Counted from the first letter of the stretch, positions 17,299 through 26,371 are shown. The stretch: DNA of 64,000 bases from Mesorhizobium sp. WSM4904 (GCF_029674545.1 NZ_CP121354.1:2365001-2429000), one strand, 5' to 3'. Notes: a model not told the origin generated them from the sequence alone. Numbers and translations: made by a program.

Positions 17299-18669
17299 AT
17301 GGCCGGGAATTTCTCGTTCGATCAGTTGAAGGAAGCGGTCTCGAAGGGCGAGATCGACACCGTGCTGGCCTGCATCGTCGACATGCAGGGCCGGCTGGCG
17401 GGAAAGCGCTTCCTGGCCCAGTATTTCGTCGATTCAGCGCATGGCGAGACGCATGGCTGCAATTATCTGCTGGCCTGCGACATCGATATGGAGCCGGTGC
17501 CCGGATACAAGGCGGCGAGCTGGTCGAAGGGCTATGGCGACTTCGTCATGAAGCCCGACCTTTCGACGCTGCGGCGCATCCCCTGGCTGGAAAAGACGGC
17601 GCTGGTCATCTGCGACGTGCTCGACCACCATAACCATGACGACCTCGCTCACTCGCCGCGCGCCATCCTGAAGAAACAGGTCAAGCGTCTCAAGGAGCGC
17701 GGCTATATCGGCTACTTCGCCTCCGAGCTCGAATTCTACCTGTTCAACGAGACCTACGATTCGGCCCGCAAGAAGCACTGGCAGGGCCTCGATTCCGCTT
17801 CGCCCTATATCGGCGACTACCAGATCGGCGTCACCACCAAGGAAGAAGGCGTCATGCGCCGGCTTCGCAACGAGATGGAGGCGGCCGGCATCCCGATCGA
17901 GAATTCCAAGGGCGAGTGGGGCCCGGGCCAGGAAGAGATCAATGTGCGCTATGCCGAGGCGCTCGAGATGGCCGACCGCCACGTCATCCTGAAGAACGGC
18001 GCCAAGGAGATCGCCGATTCCGAAGGCAAGGCCATTTCCTTCATGGCCAAGTACAATTACGGACTGGCCGGCAATTCCAGCCACATCCACAATTCGCTGT
18101 GGAGCGACGACGGCAAGACGCCGCTGTTCTTCGACAAAAGCGCGGAATGGACGCTGTCGAGCCTCGGACAGCAATGGGCGGCCGGCCAGCTCAAATACGC
18201 CAAGGAGCTCACCTGGTTCCTTGCGCCCTACATCAATTCCTACAAGCGCTTCCAGGCAGGTACCTTCGCGCCGACCAAGATCATGTGGAGCGAGGACAAC
18301 CGCACCGCGGGCTTCCGCCTCTGCGGCGAGGGCACCAAGGGCATCCGCATGGAGTGCCGCATCGGCGGCGCCGACCTCAATCCCTATCTCGCCTTCGCGG
18401 CGCTGATCGCGTCCGGCCTTGCCGGCATCGACGAGAAGCTGGAACTGCAGAAGCCGTTCGTCGGCGATGCCTATCAAGCCTCGCAACTGCCCGAAATCCC
18501 GAAGACGCTGCGGGACGCCACCGAGACGCTGGCGACCTCCGCTATGCTGAAGCAGGCCTTCGGCGAGGACGTGGTCGAGCACTACGTGCACACCGCCCGC
18601 TGGGAGCAGTTCGAATACGACCGCCGCATCACGGATTGGGAACTGCACCGAGGCTTCGAGCGATATTGA
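17299..18669 (+). CDS. Glutamine synthetase family protein (gamma-glutamyl ligase)
   Basis: A 456-residue GS-fold enzyme. It shows the family blocks ASELEFYLFNE (metal-binding Glu), AGNSSHIHNSLW (ATP/glutamate site), and MECRIGGADLNPYLAFAALI. It lacks the adenylylation-loop context of the main GlnA and sits in a catabolic operon, so it more likely joins glutamate to an amine, as do PuuA (putrescine), IpuC (isopropylamine) and the ethanolamine ligase of Streptomyces. The start ATG follows AAAGG. The exact amine cannot be read from sequence. Confidence 0.87.
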   Translation: MAGNFSFDQLKEAVSKGEIDTVLACIVDMQGRLAGKRFLAQYFVDSAHGETHGCNYLLACDIDMEPVPGYKAASWSKGYGDFVMKPDLSTLRRIPWLEKTALVICDVLDHHNHDDLAHSPRAILKKQVKRLKERGYIGYFASELEFYLFNETYDSARKKHWQGLDSASPYIGDYQIGVTTKEEGVMRRLRNEMEAAGIPIENSKGEWGPGQEEINVRYAEALEMADRHVILKNGAKEIADSEGKAISFMAKYNYGLAGNSSHIHNSLWSDDGKTPLFFDKSAEWTLSSLGQQWAAGQLKYAKELTWFLAPYINSYKRFQAGTFAPTKIMWSEDNRTAGFRLCGEGTKGIRMECRIGGADLNPYLAFAALIASGLAGIDEKLELQKPFVGDAYQASQLPEIPKTLRDATETLATSAMLKQAFGEDVVEHYVHTARWEQFEYDRRITDWELHRGFERY

Positions 18670-18674
18670 CGATG

Positions 18675-18714
18675 TTGCTATTTTCGCAATATGTTGCGAT
18701 TATAGTACCGCAAC
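18675..18714 (+). promoter_or_regulatory. Antitoxin promoter with TTGC/GCAA operators, probably leaderless
   Basis: A -10 TATAGT (18701-18706) ends eight bases before the antitoxin ATG, so the transcript would be nearly leaderless, and no ribosome site is present. Two inverted repeats overlap it: TTGC-N7-GCAA (18675-18689) and TTGCG-N10-CGCAA (18694-18713). These suit autoregulation by the XRE antitoxin. Confidence 0.5.
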
Positions 18715-19173
18715 ATGGAGGCGACGTTGTCGGAAGGCAGAGATGGTGTCGACAAGGCATGGTTCGTGAACAAGATGAAGGAGCGCAATCTGACGGTGCG
18801 CAGCATGGCCGGCCGTATGGGCATGCACTACAGCGCGCTGTCGCGAACCCTCAGCGGCGAACGGCGTATGCAAGTCGATGAGATACGCAAGATTGCTGAA
18901 ATTTTCGATCAGCCGGTGAGCGAGATATTGGTCCATCTGGGTTCCTCAGGCGCCCCGGTGGACGCCAAGCCTCGCGCCGCGCAGGAAAGCAGGCCGGGTT
19001 TCGCGGAGGGGCATATGGATTTCAACGATACTGACGCGAACGAAGACTATATCGTGCCGCCTCCGGGTGCAGACCCTTTGTTTGGGTGCATGGCCGGAAC
19101 GCTGAAACTGCTTCCCGATATTGACTACACCGCCCCCGCGGATCCCGACTGGGGCAAAGTGTATGACAGATGA
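18715..19173 (+). CDS. XRE-type antitoxin with toxin-neutralising tail
   Basis: A 152-residue protein with an N-terminal XRE helix-turn-helix (about residues 16-70; LTVRSMAGRMGMHYSALSR) and a charged linker. The C-terminus, PLFGCMAGTLKLLPDIDY, resembles the toxin-binding end of Phd/VapB antitoxins, which wraps the PIN toxin groove. It overlaps the PIN gene by 11 bases. This is a hybrid design: XRE DNA binding joined to a Phd-like neutralising peptide. Together they form a type II toxin-antitoxin pair lying inside an unrelated catabolic operon. Confidence 0.85.
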   Translation: MEATLSEGRDGVDKAWFVNKMKERNLTVRSMAGRMGMHYSALSRTLSGERRMQVDEIRKIAEIFDQPVSEILVHLGSSGAPVDAKPRAAQESRPGFAEGHMDFNDTDANEDYIVPPPGADPLFGCMAGTLKLLPDIDYTAPADPDWGKVYDR

Positions 19174-19582
19174 CGGGTTGCTGCTTGATACATGCTTCGT
19201 GCTTTGGTCGTCGGCGCGGCAGCCGGTCACGAGAACGGCGATTGAAGCGGTGAACCGCGCACGAAAAAATACCGGTGCGATCGCTGTCTCGGTCATGTCA
19301 GCGTGGGAAATCGGAATGCTGGTCTCGAAAGGCAGGCTGCCCTCCATCAGGACTCCGGAGCGCTGGTTCGAAGAGTTCGTCGAGGCGGCGGCCGTTACAG
19401 TGGAAGGCGTCACTGCGCGCATTCTTGTTGCTGCGTCCCATCTTCCGGGCGCCGTGCACAACGATCCCGTCGACCGGATACTCATCGCCACTGCGCGGGA
19501 GCGCGATCTGACAATCATAACGCGAGACCGGGCCATTCTGGCTTATGCCGCCCAAGGCCACGTTCGCGCGATCGCCTGCTAA
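19163..19582 (+). CDS. PIN-domain toxin (VapC family)
   Basis: A 139-residue PIN-domain ribonuclease. All four acidic residues of the family are visible: Asp9 (LLLDT), Glu49 (SAWEIG), Asp104 (DPVDRILIATA) and Asp122 (ITRDRAIL). VapC toxins cut specific RNAs, often initiator tRNA, when the antitoxin is lost. The start ATG at 19163 lies inside the end of the antitoxin gene, so translation is coupled. The stop is 21 bases before the aldehyde dehydrogenase start, so the toxin gene and the catabolic genes may be read on one message. Confidence 0.9.
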   Translation: MTDDGLLLDTCFVLWSSARQPVTRTAIEAVNRARKNTGAIAVSVMSAWEIGMLVSKGRLPSIRTPERWFEEFVEAAAVTVEGVTARILVAASHLPGAVHNDPVDRILIATARERDLTIITRDRAILAYAAQGHVRAIAC

Positions 19583-19603
19583 GACACAACCGGAGACGTT
19601 TAA

Positions 19604-20989
19604 TTGGAAACCGTAAAACTCAAATCCCCCATCGACGGCTCGATCTATGCCGAGCGGCCGGTCGCGAGCGACCAAGCGATCAACGCAGCGGTCGAGCGCG
19701 CCAAGGCGGCGCAGGAAAAGTGGGCCGAGATGCCGGTCGTCGAGCGCGGCAAATACATGCTGGCGATGCTTGAGGCACTGGTTGCGATGACCGACGAGAT
19801 CGTGCCGGAGATCGCCTGGCAGATGGGACGGCCGGTGCGCTATGGCGGCGAGTTCGGCGGCGTCAAGGAACGCACCAACTACATGGTCGAGATCGCGGAA
19901 GCTGCGTTGAAGCCGGTCATGGCCTCCAATCCGAAGGAGGGCTTCCGCCGCTATGTGAAGAAGGTGCCGCTCGGCGTCGTGCTGGTGATCGCGCCGTGGA
20001 ACTATCCCTATCTCACAGCGGTCAACACCATCGTACCCGCACTGATGGCCGGTAGCGCCGTTATCCTCAAGCATGCGGCGCAGACGCTGCTGGTCGGCGA
20101 GCGCTTCCAACAGGCCTTCGACAAGGTGGGCCTGCCCAAGGGCCTGTTCCAGAATCTGGTCATGAACCACAGCCGGACCGAGAGGCTGCTCGGCTCCGGT
20201 AAGATCGACCATGTCAACTTCACCGGTTCGGTCGGCGGCGGCCGCGCCATCGAGAAGGCTGCGGCCGGCACCTTCATGACGCTCGGCCTCGAGCTCGGCG
20301 GCAAGGACCCCGCCTATGTGCTGCCCGACGCCAAGATGGACCATGCGGTCGCCAATCTGGTCGACGGCGCCTTCTACAATTCCGGCCAGTGCTGCTGTGG
20401 CATCGAGCGCGTCTATGTGCACGAGAAGGTCTATGACGAGTTCGTCGAGGGCTTCATCGCCGAGACCAAGAACTATGTCGTCGGCAATCCGCTGGAGCAG
20501 GCCACCACGATGGGGCCGATGGCGCAGGCGCGCTTCGCCGACCTGATCCGCGAGCAGAAGGCCGAGGCGCTGCGCAAGGGCGCCAGGGCGCACATCAACA
20601 TGAAGGTCGAGAACGACAGAGCGGGCTCGCCCTATCTGGCGCCGGAAGTGCTGACCAATGTCGACCACCAGATGAGCGTCATGCGCGAGGAAAGTTTCGG
20701 GCCGATCGTCGGCATCATGAAGGTGCGCGACGACGAGGAGGCGATCGCGCTGATGAACGACAGCCCCTATGGGCTGACGGCTTCGATCTGGACGCGCGAC
20801 ACCGAGCGCGCGGTGGCGATCGGCGACCGTGTCGAGACCGGCACCGTGTTCATGAACCGCTGCGACTATCTCGATCCGGCGCTGGTCTGGACCGGCGTCA
20901 AGGACACCGGCAAGGGCGCCGCGCTCTCGGCCATCGGCTACGACAATCTGACCCGGCCGAAATCCTACCACCTGCGTGAAGCGATCTGA
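19604..20989 (+). CDS. Aldehyde dehydrogenase family protein
   Basis: A 461-residue NAD(P)+-dependent aldehyde dehydrogenase starting at a TTG behind GGAGA. It has APWNYPY in the cofactor region, FTGSVGGGR, LELGGKDPAYV (catalytic Glu) and NSGQCCCGIERV (catalytic Cys). It belongs to the semialdehyde-type branch. With the alcohol dehydrogenase downstream and the gamma-glutamyl ligase upstream it could oxidise a gamma-glutamyl-aminoaldehyde to the acid. Its operon partners are separated from it upstream by the toxin-antitoxin pair. Confidence 0.9.
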   Translation: METVKLKSPIDGSIYAERPVASDQAINAAVERAKAAQEKWAEMPVVERGKYMLAMLEALVAMTDEIVPEIAWQMGRPVRYGGEFGGVKERTNYMVEIAEAALKPVMASNPKEGFRRYVKKVPLGVVLVIAPWNYPYLTAVNTIVPALMAGSAVILKHAAQTLLVGERFQQAFDKVGLPKGLFQNLVMNHSRTERLLGSGKIDHVNFTGSVGGGRAIEKAAAGTFMTLGLELGGKDPAYVLPDAKMDHAVANLVDGAFYNSGQCCCGIERVYVHEKVYDEFVEGFIAETKNYVVGNPLEQATTMGPMAQARFADLIREQKAEALRKGARAHINMKVENDRAGSPYLAPEVLTNVDHQMSVMREESFGPIVGIMKVRDDEEAIALMNDSPYGLTASIWTRDTERAVAIGDRVETGTVFMNRCDYLDPALVWTGVKDTGKGAALSAIGYDNLTRPKSYHLREAI

Positions 20990-21006
20990 TTTTCGAAAGA
21001 CAATCC

Positions 21007-22179
21007 ATGTCCAAGCTGATCTCCAAATGGAACTACCCCACCACCGTCCGCTTCGGCGCCGGCCGCATCAGGGAACTGCCGGATGCGCTGACGGCGGCCG
21101 GCATCAAGCGGCCGCTTTTCGTCACCGATCCTGGCCTGGCGAAACTTCCGGTCGTCGCCTCCACGCTGAAGATTCTCGACGACGCCAAGGTCCCCTATGG
21201 CGTGTTTTCCGAGGTGAAGCCGAATCCGGTCGAGTCCAACCTCACCGCAGGCATCGCGGTGTTCAAGAAGGGCAAGCATGACGGCGTCATCGCCTTCGGC
21301 GGCGGCTCGGCGCTCGACCTCGGCAAGCTGATCGCCTTCCAGGCCGGACAGACGCGCCCGGTGTGGGATTTCGAGGACATCGGCGACTGGTGGACCAGAG
21401 CCAATTCCGACGCGATCGCGTCGATCATCGCGGTGCCGACCACGGCGGGCACCGGGTCCGAGGTGGGGCGCGCGGGCGTCATCACCAATGAGGCGACCCA
21501 CACCAAGAAGGTCATCTTCCATCCGAAACTTTTGCCGGCGATCGTGATTGCCGATCCGGAACTGTCGGTCGGCATGCCGCCCTTCATCACCGCCGGCACC
21601 GGCATGGATGCGCTCGCCCACTGCCTCGAAGCCTATTGCGCGCCGGGCTATCATCCGATGGCCGACGGCATCGCGGTGGAAGGCATCCGCCTGGTGTTCG
21701 AGAATCTGCCCAAGGCCTTCGCCAACGGCAAGGATCTAGTCGCCCGCGCCCATATGATGAGCGCCGCGGCGATGGGCGCGGCCGCCTTCCAAAAGGGGCT
21801 GGGGGCCATCCACTCGCTGTCGCATCCGATCGGCGCGCTCTACGACACCCACCACGGCATGACCAACGCCGTGTTCATGCCCTATGTGCTCGCCTTCAAC
21901 CGCGAGGCGATCGAGGACCGCATTGCGCGGCTCGCCGCCTATTGCGGCATCAAGGGCGGTTTCGACGGTTTCGCCAAGGCGATCATCAAGCTGCGCAAGG
22001 AACTCAAGGTGCCGCACGCGCTGCCCGGCCTGATCAAGGGCCTCGACATGGACAAGAAGCGCAAGGCGTTGATCGCCGACATGGCGGTGGTCGATCCGAC
22101 CGCCGGCGGCAATCCCGTCAAGCTCACCAAGAAGGCGGCGCTGACGCTGCTCGATAATGCCATCGCCGGGTCGGTGTGA
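21007..22179 (+). CDS. Iron-containing alcohol dehydrogenase
   Basis: A 390-residue type III (iron-dependent) alcohol dehydrogenase. The nucleotide loop GGGSALDLGK lies near residue 100, the PTTAGTGSEVG block near 145, and the metal-binding histidines are in MDALAHCLEAY, AIHSLSHPIGALYDTHHG. It begins 17 bases after the aldehyde dehydrogenase stop. In the proposed pathway it would oxidise a hydroxyl group to an aldehyde before the aldehyde dehydrogenase step. The substrate is inferred only from neighbours. Confidence 0.9.
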   Translation: MSKLISKWNYPTTVRFGAGRIRELPDALTAAGIKRPLFVTDPGLAKLPVVASTLKILDDAKVPYGVFSEVKPNPVESNLTAGIAVFKKGKHDGVIAFGGGSALDLGKLIAFQAGQTRPVWDFEDIGDWWTRANSDAIASIIAVPTTAGTGSEVGRAGVITNEATHTKKVIFHPKLLPAIVIADPELSVGMPPFITAGTGMDALAHCLEAYCAPGYHPMADGIAVEGIRLVFENLPKAFANGKDLVARAHMMSAAAMGAAAFQKGLGAIHSLSHPIGALYDTHHGMTNAVFMPYVLAFNREAIEDRIARLAAYCGIKGGFDGFAKAIIKLRKELKVPHALPGLIKGLDMDKKRKALIADMAVVDPTAGGNPVKLTKKAALTLLDNAIAGSV

Positions 22180-22336
22180 AGCGGGTACCGACGGTGAAAG
22201 TTGATCTGGAAACGAGGGGAAAGGAAGGGGAACAGGGCAAGGGACAAGTCGGATAATGGTTAGCCGGAAAAAGAGTCGCGAGGCGATTGCTACAACCGGT
22301 TAAAAAGAGTTTACTTTTTCGTACTGCGGGGTGCCG

Positions 22337-22365
22337 GTTTCACAAAGGTTTCATCTGGCTGTCAC
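22337..22365 (+). promoter_or_regulatory. Pho-box-like triple direct repeat
   Basis: Three 7-base units spaced exactly 11 bases apart: GTTTCAC (22337), GTTTCAT (22348) and CTGTCAC (22359). The PhoB consensus is two CTGTCAT units separated by four bases, so spacing and most positions fit. It lies about 60 bases before the binding-protein gene of an ABC importer. Control by phosphate starvation is inferred. Confidence 0.5.
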
Positions 22366-22422
22366 ACGAAAACGATACCGCATCGCAGGCGTCCAATGGC
22401 GTCAGTTCAACGGAGAGAACAA

Positions 22423-23529
22423 ATGTTGAAATTCACGGGGAAAGTGCTTTCCCTTTCGGCCGCGGCGCTCTTCGCGTCGACGGTGATTTCGTCCGCGGCT
22501 TCGCTGGACGATCTCGCCAAGGCGGCCAAGGCGGAGGGCGAACTCACGGTCATCGCGCTGCCGCATGACTGGTGCGGCTACGGAGCGGTCATCGACGCTT
22601 TCAAGGCTAAGTATCCGGACATCAAGATCAATGAGCTCAACCCCGACGCCGGTTCGGGCGACGAGGTCGAGGCGATCAAGGCCAACAAGGACAACAAAGG
22701 CCCGCAGGCGCCCGACGTCATCGACGTCGGCCTGTCGTTCGGCCCGTCCGCAAAGAAGGACGGCCTGATCCAGGCTTACAAAGTGTCGACCTGGGATTCG
22801 ATCCCGGACAGCGCCAAGGATGCCGAAGGCTACTGGACCGGCGACTATTACGGCGTGCTGTCCTTCCTGGTGAACAAGGATCTCGTGAAGGAAGCGCCGG
22901 CTGACTGGGCCGACCTTTTGAAGTCGGACTATGCCAACACCGTCGCGCTCGCCGGTGATCCGCGTGCCTCGAACCAGGCCATCCAAGCGGTCTACGCCGC
23001 CGGCCTTTCCGGCGGCGCGGCCGCGGGCGATGCTGCCGGCACCGCCGGCCTCGATTTCTTCAAGAAGCTCAACGCCGCCGGCAATTTCGTGCCGGTCATC
23101 GGCAAGCCGGCGACGCTGGCCCAGGGCCAGACTCCGATCCTGGTCACCTGGGACTACAATGCGCTTGCCGGCCGCGACACGCTGAAGGGCAACCCGCCGG
23201 TGGATGTCGTCGTGCCGAAGACCGGCGTCGTCGCCGGCGTCTACGTGCAGGCGATCAGCGCCTTCGCGCCGCATCCGAACGCCGCCAAGCTCTGGCTCGA
23301 GTACCTCTACTCCGACGAGGGCCAGATCGGCTGGCTGAAGGGCTATTGCCATCCGATCCGCTTCAACGACCTCGCCAAGAACGGCAAGCTGCCAGCCGAC
23401 GTGATGGCCAAGCTGCCGCCGGCTGAAGCTTACGCGTCGGCCGTCTTCCCGACGCTCGACGAGCAGGGCAAGGCGAAGGAAGCGATCACCAAGAACTGGG
23501 ACGCCGTTGTTGGCGCCAACGTCAAGTAA
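22423..23529 (+). CDS. ABC transporter substrate-binding protein
   Basis: A 368-residue periplasmic binding protein with a signal peptide (about residues 1-26, ending VISSAA). The mature protein starts SLDDLAKAAKAEGELTVIAL, typical of the Fe3+/thiamine/aminoethylphosphonate/polyamine-related cluster D proteins. The ATG at 22423 follows GGAGAG. It is the first gene of a four-gene importer operon with a Pho-box-like repeat upstream, which points to a phosphorus-containing ligand such as an organophosphonate or phosphate ester rather than iron; this is inference. Confidence 0.88.
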   Translation: MLKFTGKVLSLSAAALFASTVISSAASLDDLAKAAKAEGELTVIALPHDWCGYGAVIDAFKAKYPDIKINELNPDAGSGDEVEAIKANKDNKGPQAPDVIDVGLSFGPSAKKDGLIQAYKVSTWDSIPDSAKDAEGYWTGDYYGVLSFLVNKDLVKEAPADWADLLKSDYANTVALAGDPRASNQAIQAVYAAGLSGGAAAGDAAGTAGLDFFKKLNAAGNFVPVIGKPATLAQGQTPILVTWDYNALAGRDTLKGNPPVDVVVPKTGVVAGVYVQAISAFAPHPNAAKLWLEYLYSDEGQIGWLKGYCHPIRFNDLAKNGKLPADVMAKLPPAEAYASAVFPTLDEQGKAKEAITKNWDAVVGANVK

Positions 23530-23541
23530 GTTGTAGAAATG

Positions 23542-23567
23542 TCCGGGCGGCCTCGAGGCCGCCCGGA
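23542..23567. other. Perfect 26-bp palindrome after the binding-protein gene
   Basis: The strand reads the same as its complement across all 26 bases, centred on CTCGAG. Its place right after the first gene of an ABC operon is typical for hairpins that keep binding protein in excess over permease by stabilising the upstream message or stopping part of transcription. Confidence 0.75.
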
Positions 23568-23592
23568 ACCCTTCGAAGACGGTAGCCGGCGC

Positions 23593-24507
23593 ATGACCGA
23601 CCTCTCGCTCTCCAATCAAGCCATCGCGGGAAAGACCGCGCCGCCCAGCGAGGCGCGCGCGTTGCGGCTGCCGACGCAATGGATCGGCGTTGCGCCCTTC
23701 TTCATCTTCGCCGTCATGTTCCTGATCCTGCCTACGCTCTACCTGATGCTGGGCGCGTTCCAGAACGAGGCGGGCGAGTTCACGCTTGAAAATCTTATCG
23801 CTCTGTCGGAGCCAAATATCGTTGCCGCCTACTGGATCTCGATCAAGGTCAGCCTGGCTTCGGCGCTGATCGGAGCGTTTGCCGGCCTCGCCATCGCCGT
23901 CGCAATCGTGCGCGGCGGCCTACCCAACTGGATCAGGTCGGCCACACTCACCTTTTCCGGGGTGGCCTCCAATTTCGCCGGCGTCCCCCTGGCCTTTGCC
24001 TTCCTCGCCACGCTCGGCCGTCTCGGTCTCGCCACGGTGATCCTGAACACCTTGTTCGCGCTCAACATCTACGCGCATGGCTTCAACATCCTGTCGTTCT
24101 GGGGCCTGACGCTGACCTACGTCTATTTTCAGATCCCATTGATGGTGGTGATCATCGTGCCGGCGATCGACGGGCTGAAGAAGGAATGGGGCGAGGCGGC
24201 CGCGACGCTTGGCGCGACCACCGCCCAATATTGGCGCATGGTGGTCATCCCGGTGATCTGGCCGAGCTTCCTCGGCACCGTCATCCTGCTCTTCGCCAAT
24301 GCTTTCGGAGCGATCGCCACTGCTTACGCGCTGACCGGCTCGTCGCTCAATATCGTGCCCATCCTGCTCTACGCGCAGATACGCGGCGACGTTCTTCACA
24401 ATGCACATCTCGGCTATGCGATCGCCTTCGGGATGATCGTCATCACCGGCCTCGCCAATGTCTTCTACATCTGGTTCCGGACGCGCTCGGAGAGGTGGCT
24501 GAAATGA
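23593..24507 (+). CDS. ABC transporter permease
   Basis: A 304-residue inner-membrane permease of the BPD_transp_1 type with about six helices. The EAA loop appears as EWGEAAATLGATTAQYWRMV near residue 200, where it contacts the ATPase. The ATG at 23593 was chosen because the frame before it is encoded by the palindrome region; the ribosome site is weak. It overlaps the next permease by four bases. Confidence 0.88.
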   Translation: MTDLSLSNQAIAGKTAPPSEARALRLPTQWIGVAPFFIFAVMFLILPTLYLMLGAFQNEAGEFTLENLIALSEPNIVAAYWISIKVSLASALIGAFAGLAIAVAIVRGGLPNWIRSATLTFSGVASNFAGVPLAFAFLATLGRLGLATVILNTLFALNIYAHGFNILSFWGLTLTYVYFQIPLMVVIIVPAIDGLKKEWGEAAATLGATTAQYWRMVVIPVIWPSFLGTVILLFANAFGAIATAYALTGSSLNIVPILLYAQIRGDVLHNAHLGYAIAFGMIVITGLANVFYIWFRTRSERWLK

Positions 24508-25295
24508 AGACCGGACGCTTCTGGGCCTGGGTCGTTTTCATCCTTGGCGCGGCCTATTTCTTCATTCCGCTGATCGCGACCGTGGAATTTTCCATGCGCA
24601 TGCGTCGCGGCGCCTATTCCTTCGACGCCTACCAGATCGTGCTGGGCGACGCCCGCTTCCAGGCGACATTCATGTATTCCGTGGTTGCCGCCATATTCAC
24701 CATCATCCTCGGCGTGCTGGTGGTGGTGCCGGCGGCCTATTGGATCCGGCTGCGCCTGCCGCAGATCAGGCCGCTCGTCGAGTTCATCACGTTGCTGCCG
24801 CTGGTCATCCCGGCAATCGTCATCGTGTTCGGCTATATCAGGATGTACGGCTCGAATTCGCCGCTGCCGTTCCTGGCAAACGACACGGCCACCAACGCTC
24901 TGCTGGTGATCGGCTATGCGACGTTGTCGCTGCCTTATATGTACCGGGCGGTGGATACAGGCCTTCGCACCATCGACGTGCGCACGCTGACGGAAGCGGC
25001 GCAGATCCTCGGGGCGGGCTGGTCCACGATCATCACTCGGGTGATCCTGCCAAATGTGCTGATCGCTGTGCTTTCCGGGGCCTTTCTGACCTTCGCCATC
25101 GTCATCGGCGAATTCACGATGGCGAGCCTGCTCAACCGGCCGGCCTTCGGCCCGTATCTGCAGAATATCGGCGCCAACCGCGCCTATGAGCCGGCGGCGC
25201 TCGCCATTATCGCTTTCGCCATCACCTGGGGCTGCATGTCGCTGATCCAGATCCTTTCGCGTTTCGCGCCGAAATCGGCGAATCGCCCGAACTGA
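24504..25295 (+). CDS. ABC transporter permease
   Basis: A 263-residue second permease starting at the ATG that overlaps the previous stop (ATGA, 24504-24507). It has six predicted helices and an EAA loop TLTEAAQILGAGWSTII near residue 165. The long open frame upstream of the start belongs to a shadow frame of the first permease. It pairs with the first permease as a heterodimer in the importer. Confidence 0.9.
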   Translation: MKTGRFWAWVVFILGAAYFFIPLIATVEFSMRMRRGAYSFDAYQIVLGDARFQATFMYSVVAAIFTIILGVLVVVPAAYWIRLRLPQIRPLVEFITLLPLVIPAIVIVFGYIRMYGSNSPLPFLANDTATNALLVIGYATLSLPYMYRAVDTGLRTIDVRTLTEAAQILGAGWSTIITRVILPNVLIAVLSGAFLTFAIVIGEFTMASLLNRPAFGPYLQNIGANRAYEPAALAIIAFAITWGCMSLIQILSRFAPKSANRPN

Positions 25296-25306
25296 AAGTC
25301 AAAGCC

Positions 25307-26371
25307 ATGGCTGAGCCGTTCCTCTCCATCCAGCACGTGCGAAAATCCTTCGGCGCCACGACGGTGGTCGAAGACTTCAATCTCGATGTCGAAAGCGGAG
25401 AATTCGTCTCTTTCCTCGGCCCGTCCGGCTGCGGCAAGACGACGGTGCTGCGCATGGTCGCCGGCTTCGAGGAACCGTCGGCCGGCAAGATCGTCGTCGG
25501 CGGCAAGGACATCACCAGGCTGAAGCCAAATCAACGCAATGTCGGCATGGTGTTCCAGGCCTATGCGCTGTTCCCGAATCTGACGGTGGCGCAGAACATT
25601 GCCTTCGGCCTGAAGGTGGCCGGCATGCCGAAGGCCGATGCCGACAAGCGCGTCGCCGAGATGCTCGACATCATCAAGCTGCCGCAGATGGGCGACCGCT
25701 ATCCTTATCAGCTCTCCGGCGGCCAGCAGCAACGCATTGCGTTGGCGCGGGCGATCGCCCCGAAGCCCAAGCTGCTTCTGCTAGACGAGCCGCTGTCGGC
25801 GCTCGACGCCAAGGTGCGCATTTCGCTGCGCGAGGAAATCCGCTCGATCCAGAAGAAGCTCGGCATCACCACCATCTTCGTGACGCACGACCAGGAAGAG
25901 GCACTGTCGATCTCGGACCGCATCGCCGTCATGTATGGCGGCAAGGCCGAGCAGGTCGGCACGCCGTTCGAGATCTACAACCGGCCGGCGACCAAATTCG
26001 TCGCCAATTTCGTCGGCACGCTGAACGTGCTGGAAGGCAAGGTCACCGACGCCGCCTCGGGCAGGGTTCAGGTGAACACGCAGGAGGTCTCGCTCAAGGG
26101 CAAACTGAACGGCTCGAAGTCCGGCGACACGCTGTCGCTTGCGCTGCGGCCGGAAGCGATCTCGCTGGGCCGGCAGCCGGGCCACGACACCAGCCTGTCG
26201 GGCGAGATAGCCGAAGTGCATTTCCTCGGCTCGGTGATCCGGGTGCGCGTCGGCATCGGCGGCAACACGGTGTCGCTCGACACCTTCAACAACTCCGCGA
26301 CGCCGCCCCCCGTCGTCGGCGAGAAGGCGGACATCTCCTTCTCGTCGGGCGACATGCTGGTGTTGCATTAG
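25307..26371 (+). CDS. ABC transporter ATP-binding protein
   Basis: A 354-residue ATPase of the PotA/FbpC type. Walker A is GPSGCGKTT (about residues 40-48), the signature is LSGGQQQRIALARA, Walker B is LLLLDEPLSALD, and the switch histidine is in FVTHDQEEA. A C-terminal TOBE domain follows (about residues 280-350). It completes the SBP-permease-permease-ATPase importer. Just after it comes an intergenic region with a heptanucleotide repeat. Confidence 0.93.
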   Translation: MAEPFLSIQHVRKSFGATTVVEDFNLDVESGEFVSFLGPSGCGKTTVLRMVAGFEEPSAGKIVVGGKDITRLKPNQRNVGMVFQAYALFPNLTVAQNIAFGLKVAGMPKADADKRVAEMLDIIKLPQMGDRYPYQLSGGQQQRIALARAIAPKPKLLLLDEPLSALDAKVRISLREEIRSIQKKLGITTIFVTHDQEEALSISDRIAVMYGGKAEQVGTPFEIYNRPATKFVANFVGTLNVLEGKVTDAASGRVQVNTQEVSLKGKLNGSKSGDTLSLALRPEAISLGRQPGHDTSLSGEIAEVHFLGSVIRVRVGIGGNTVSLDTFNNSATPPPVVGEKADISFSSGDMLVLH

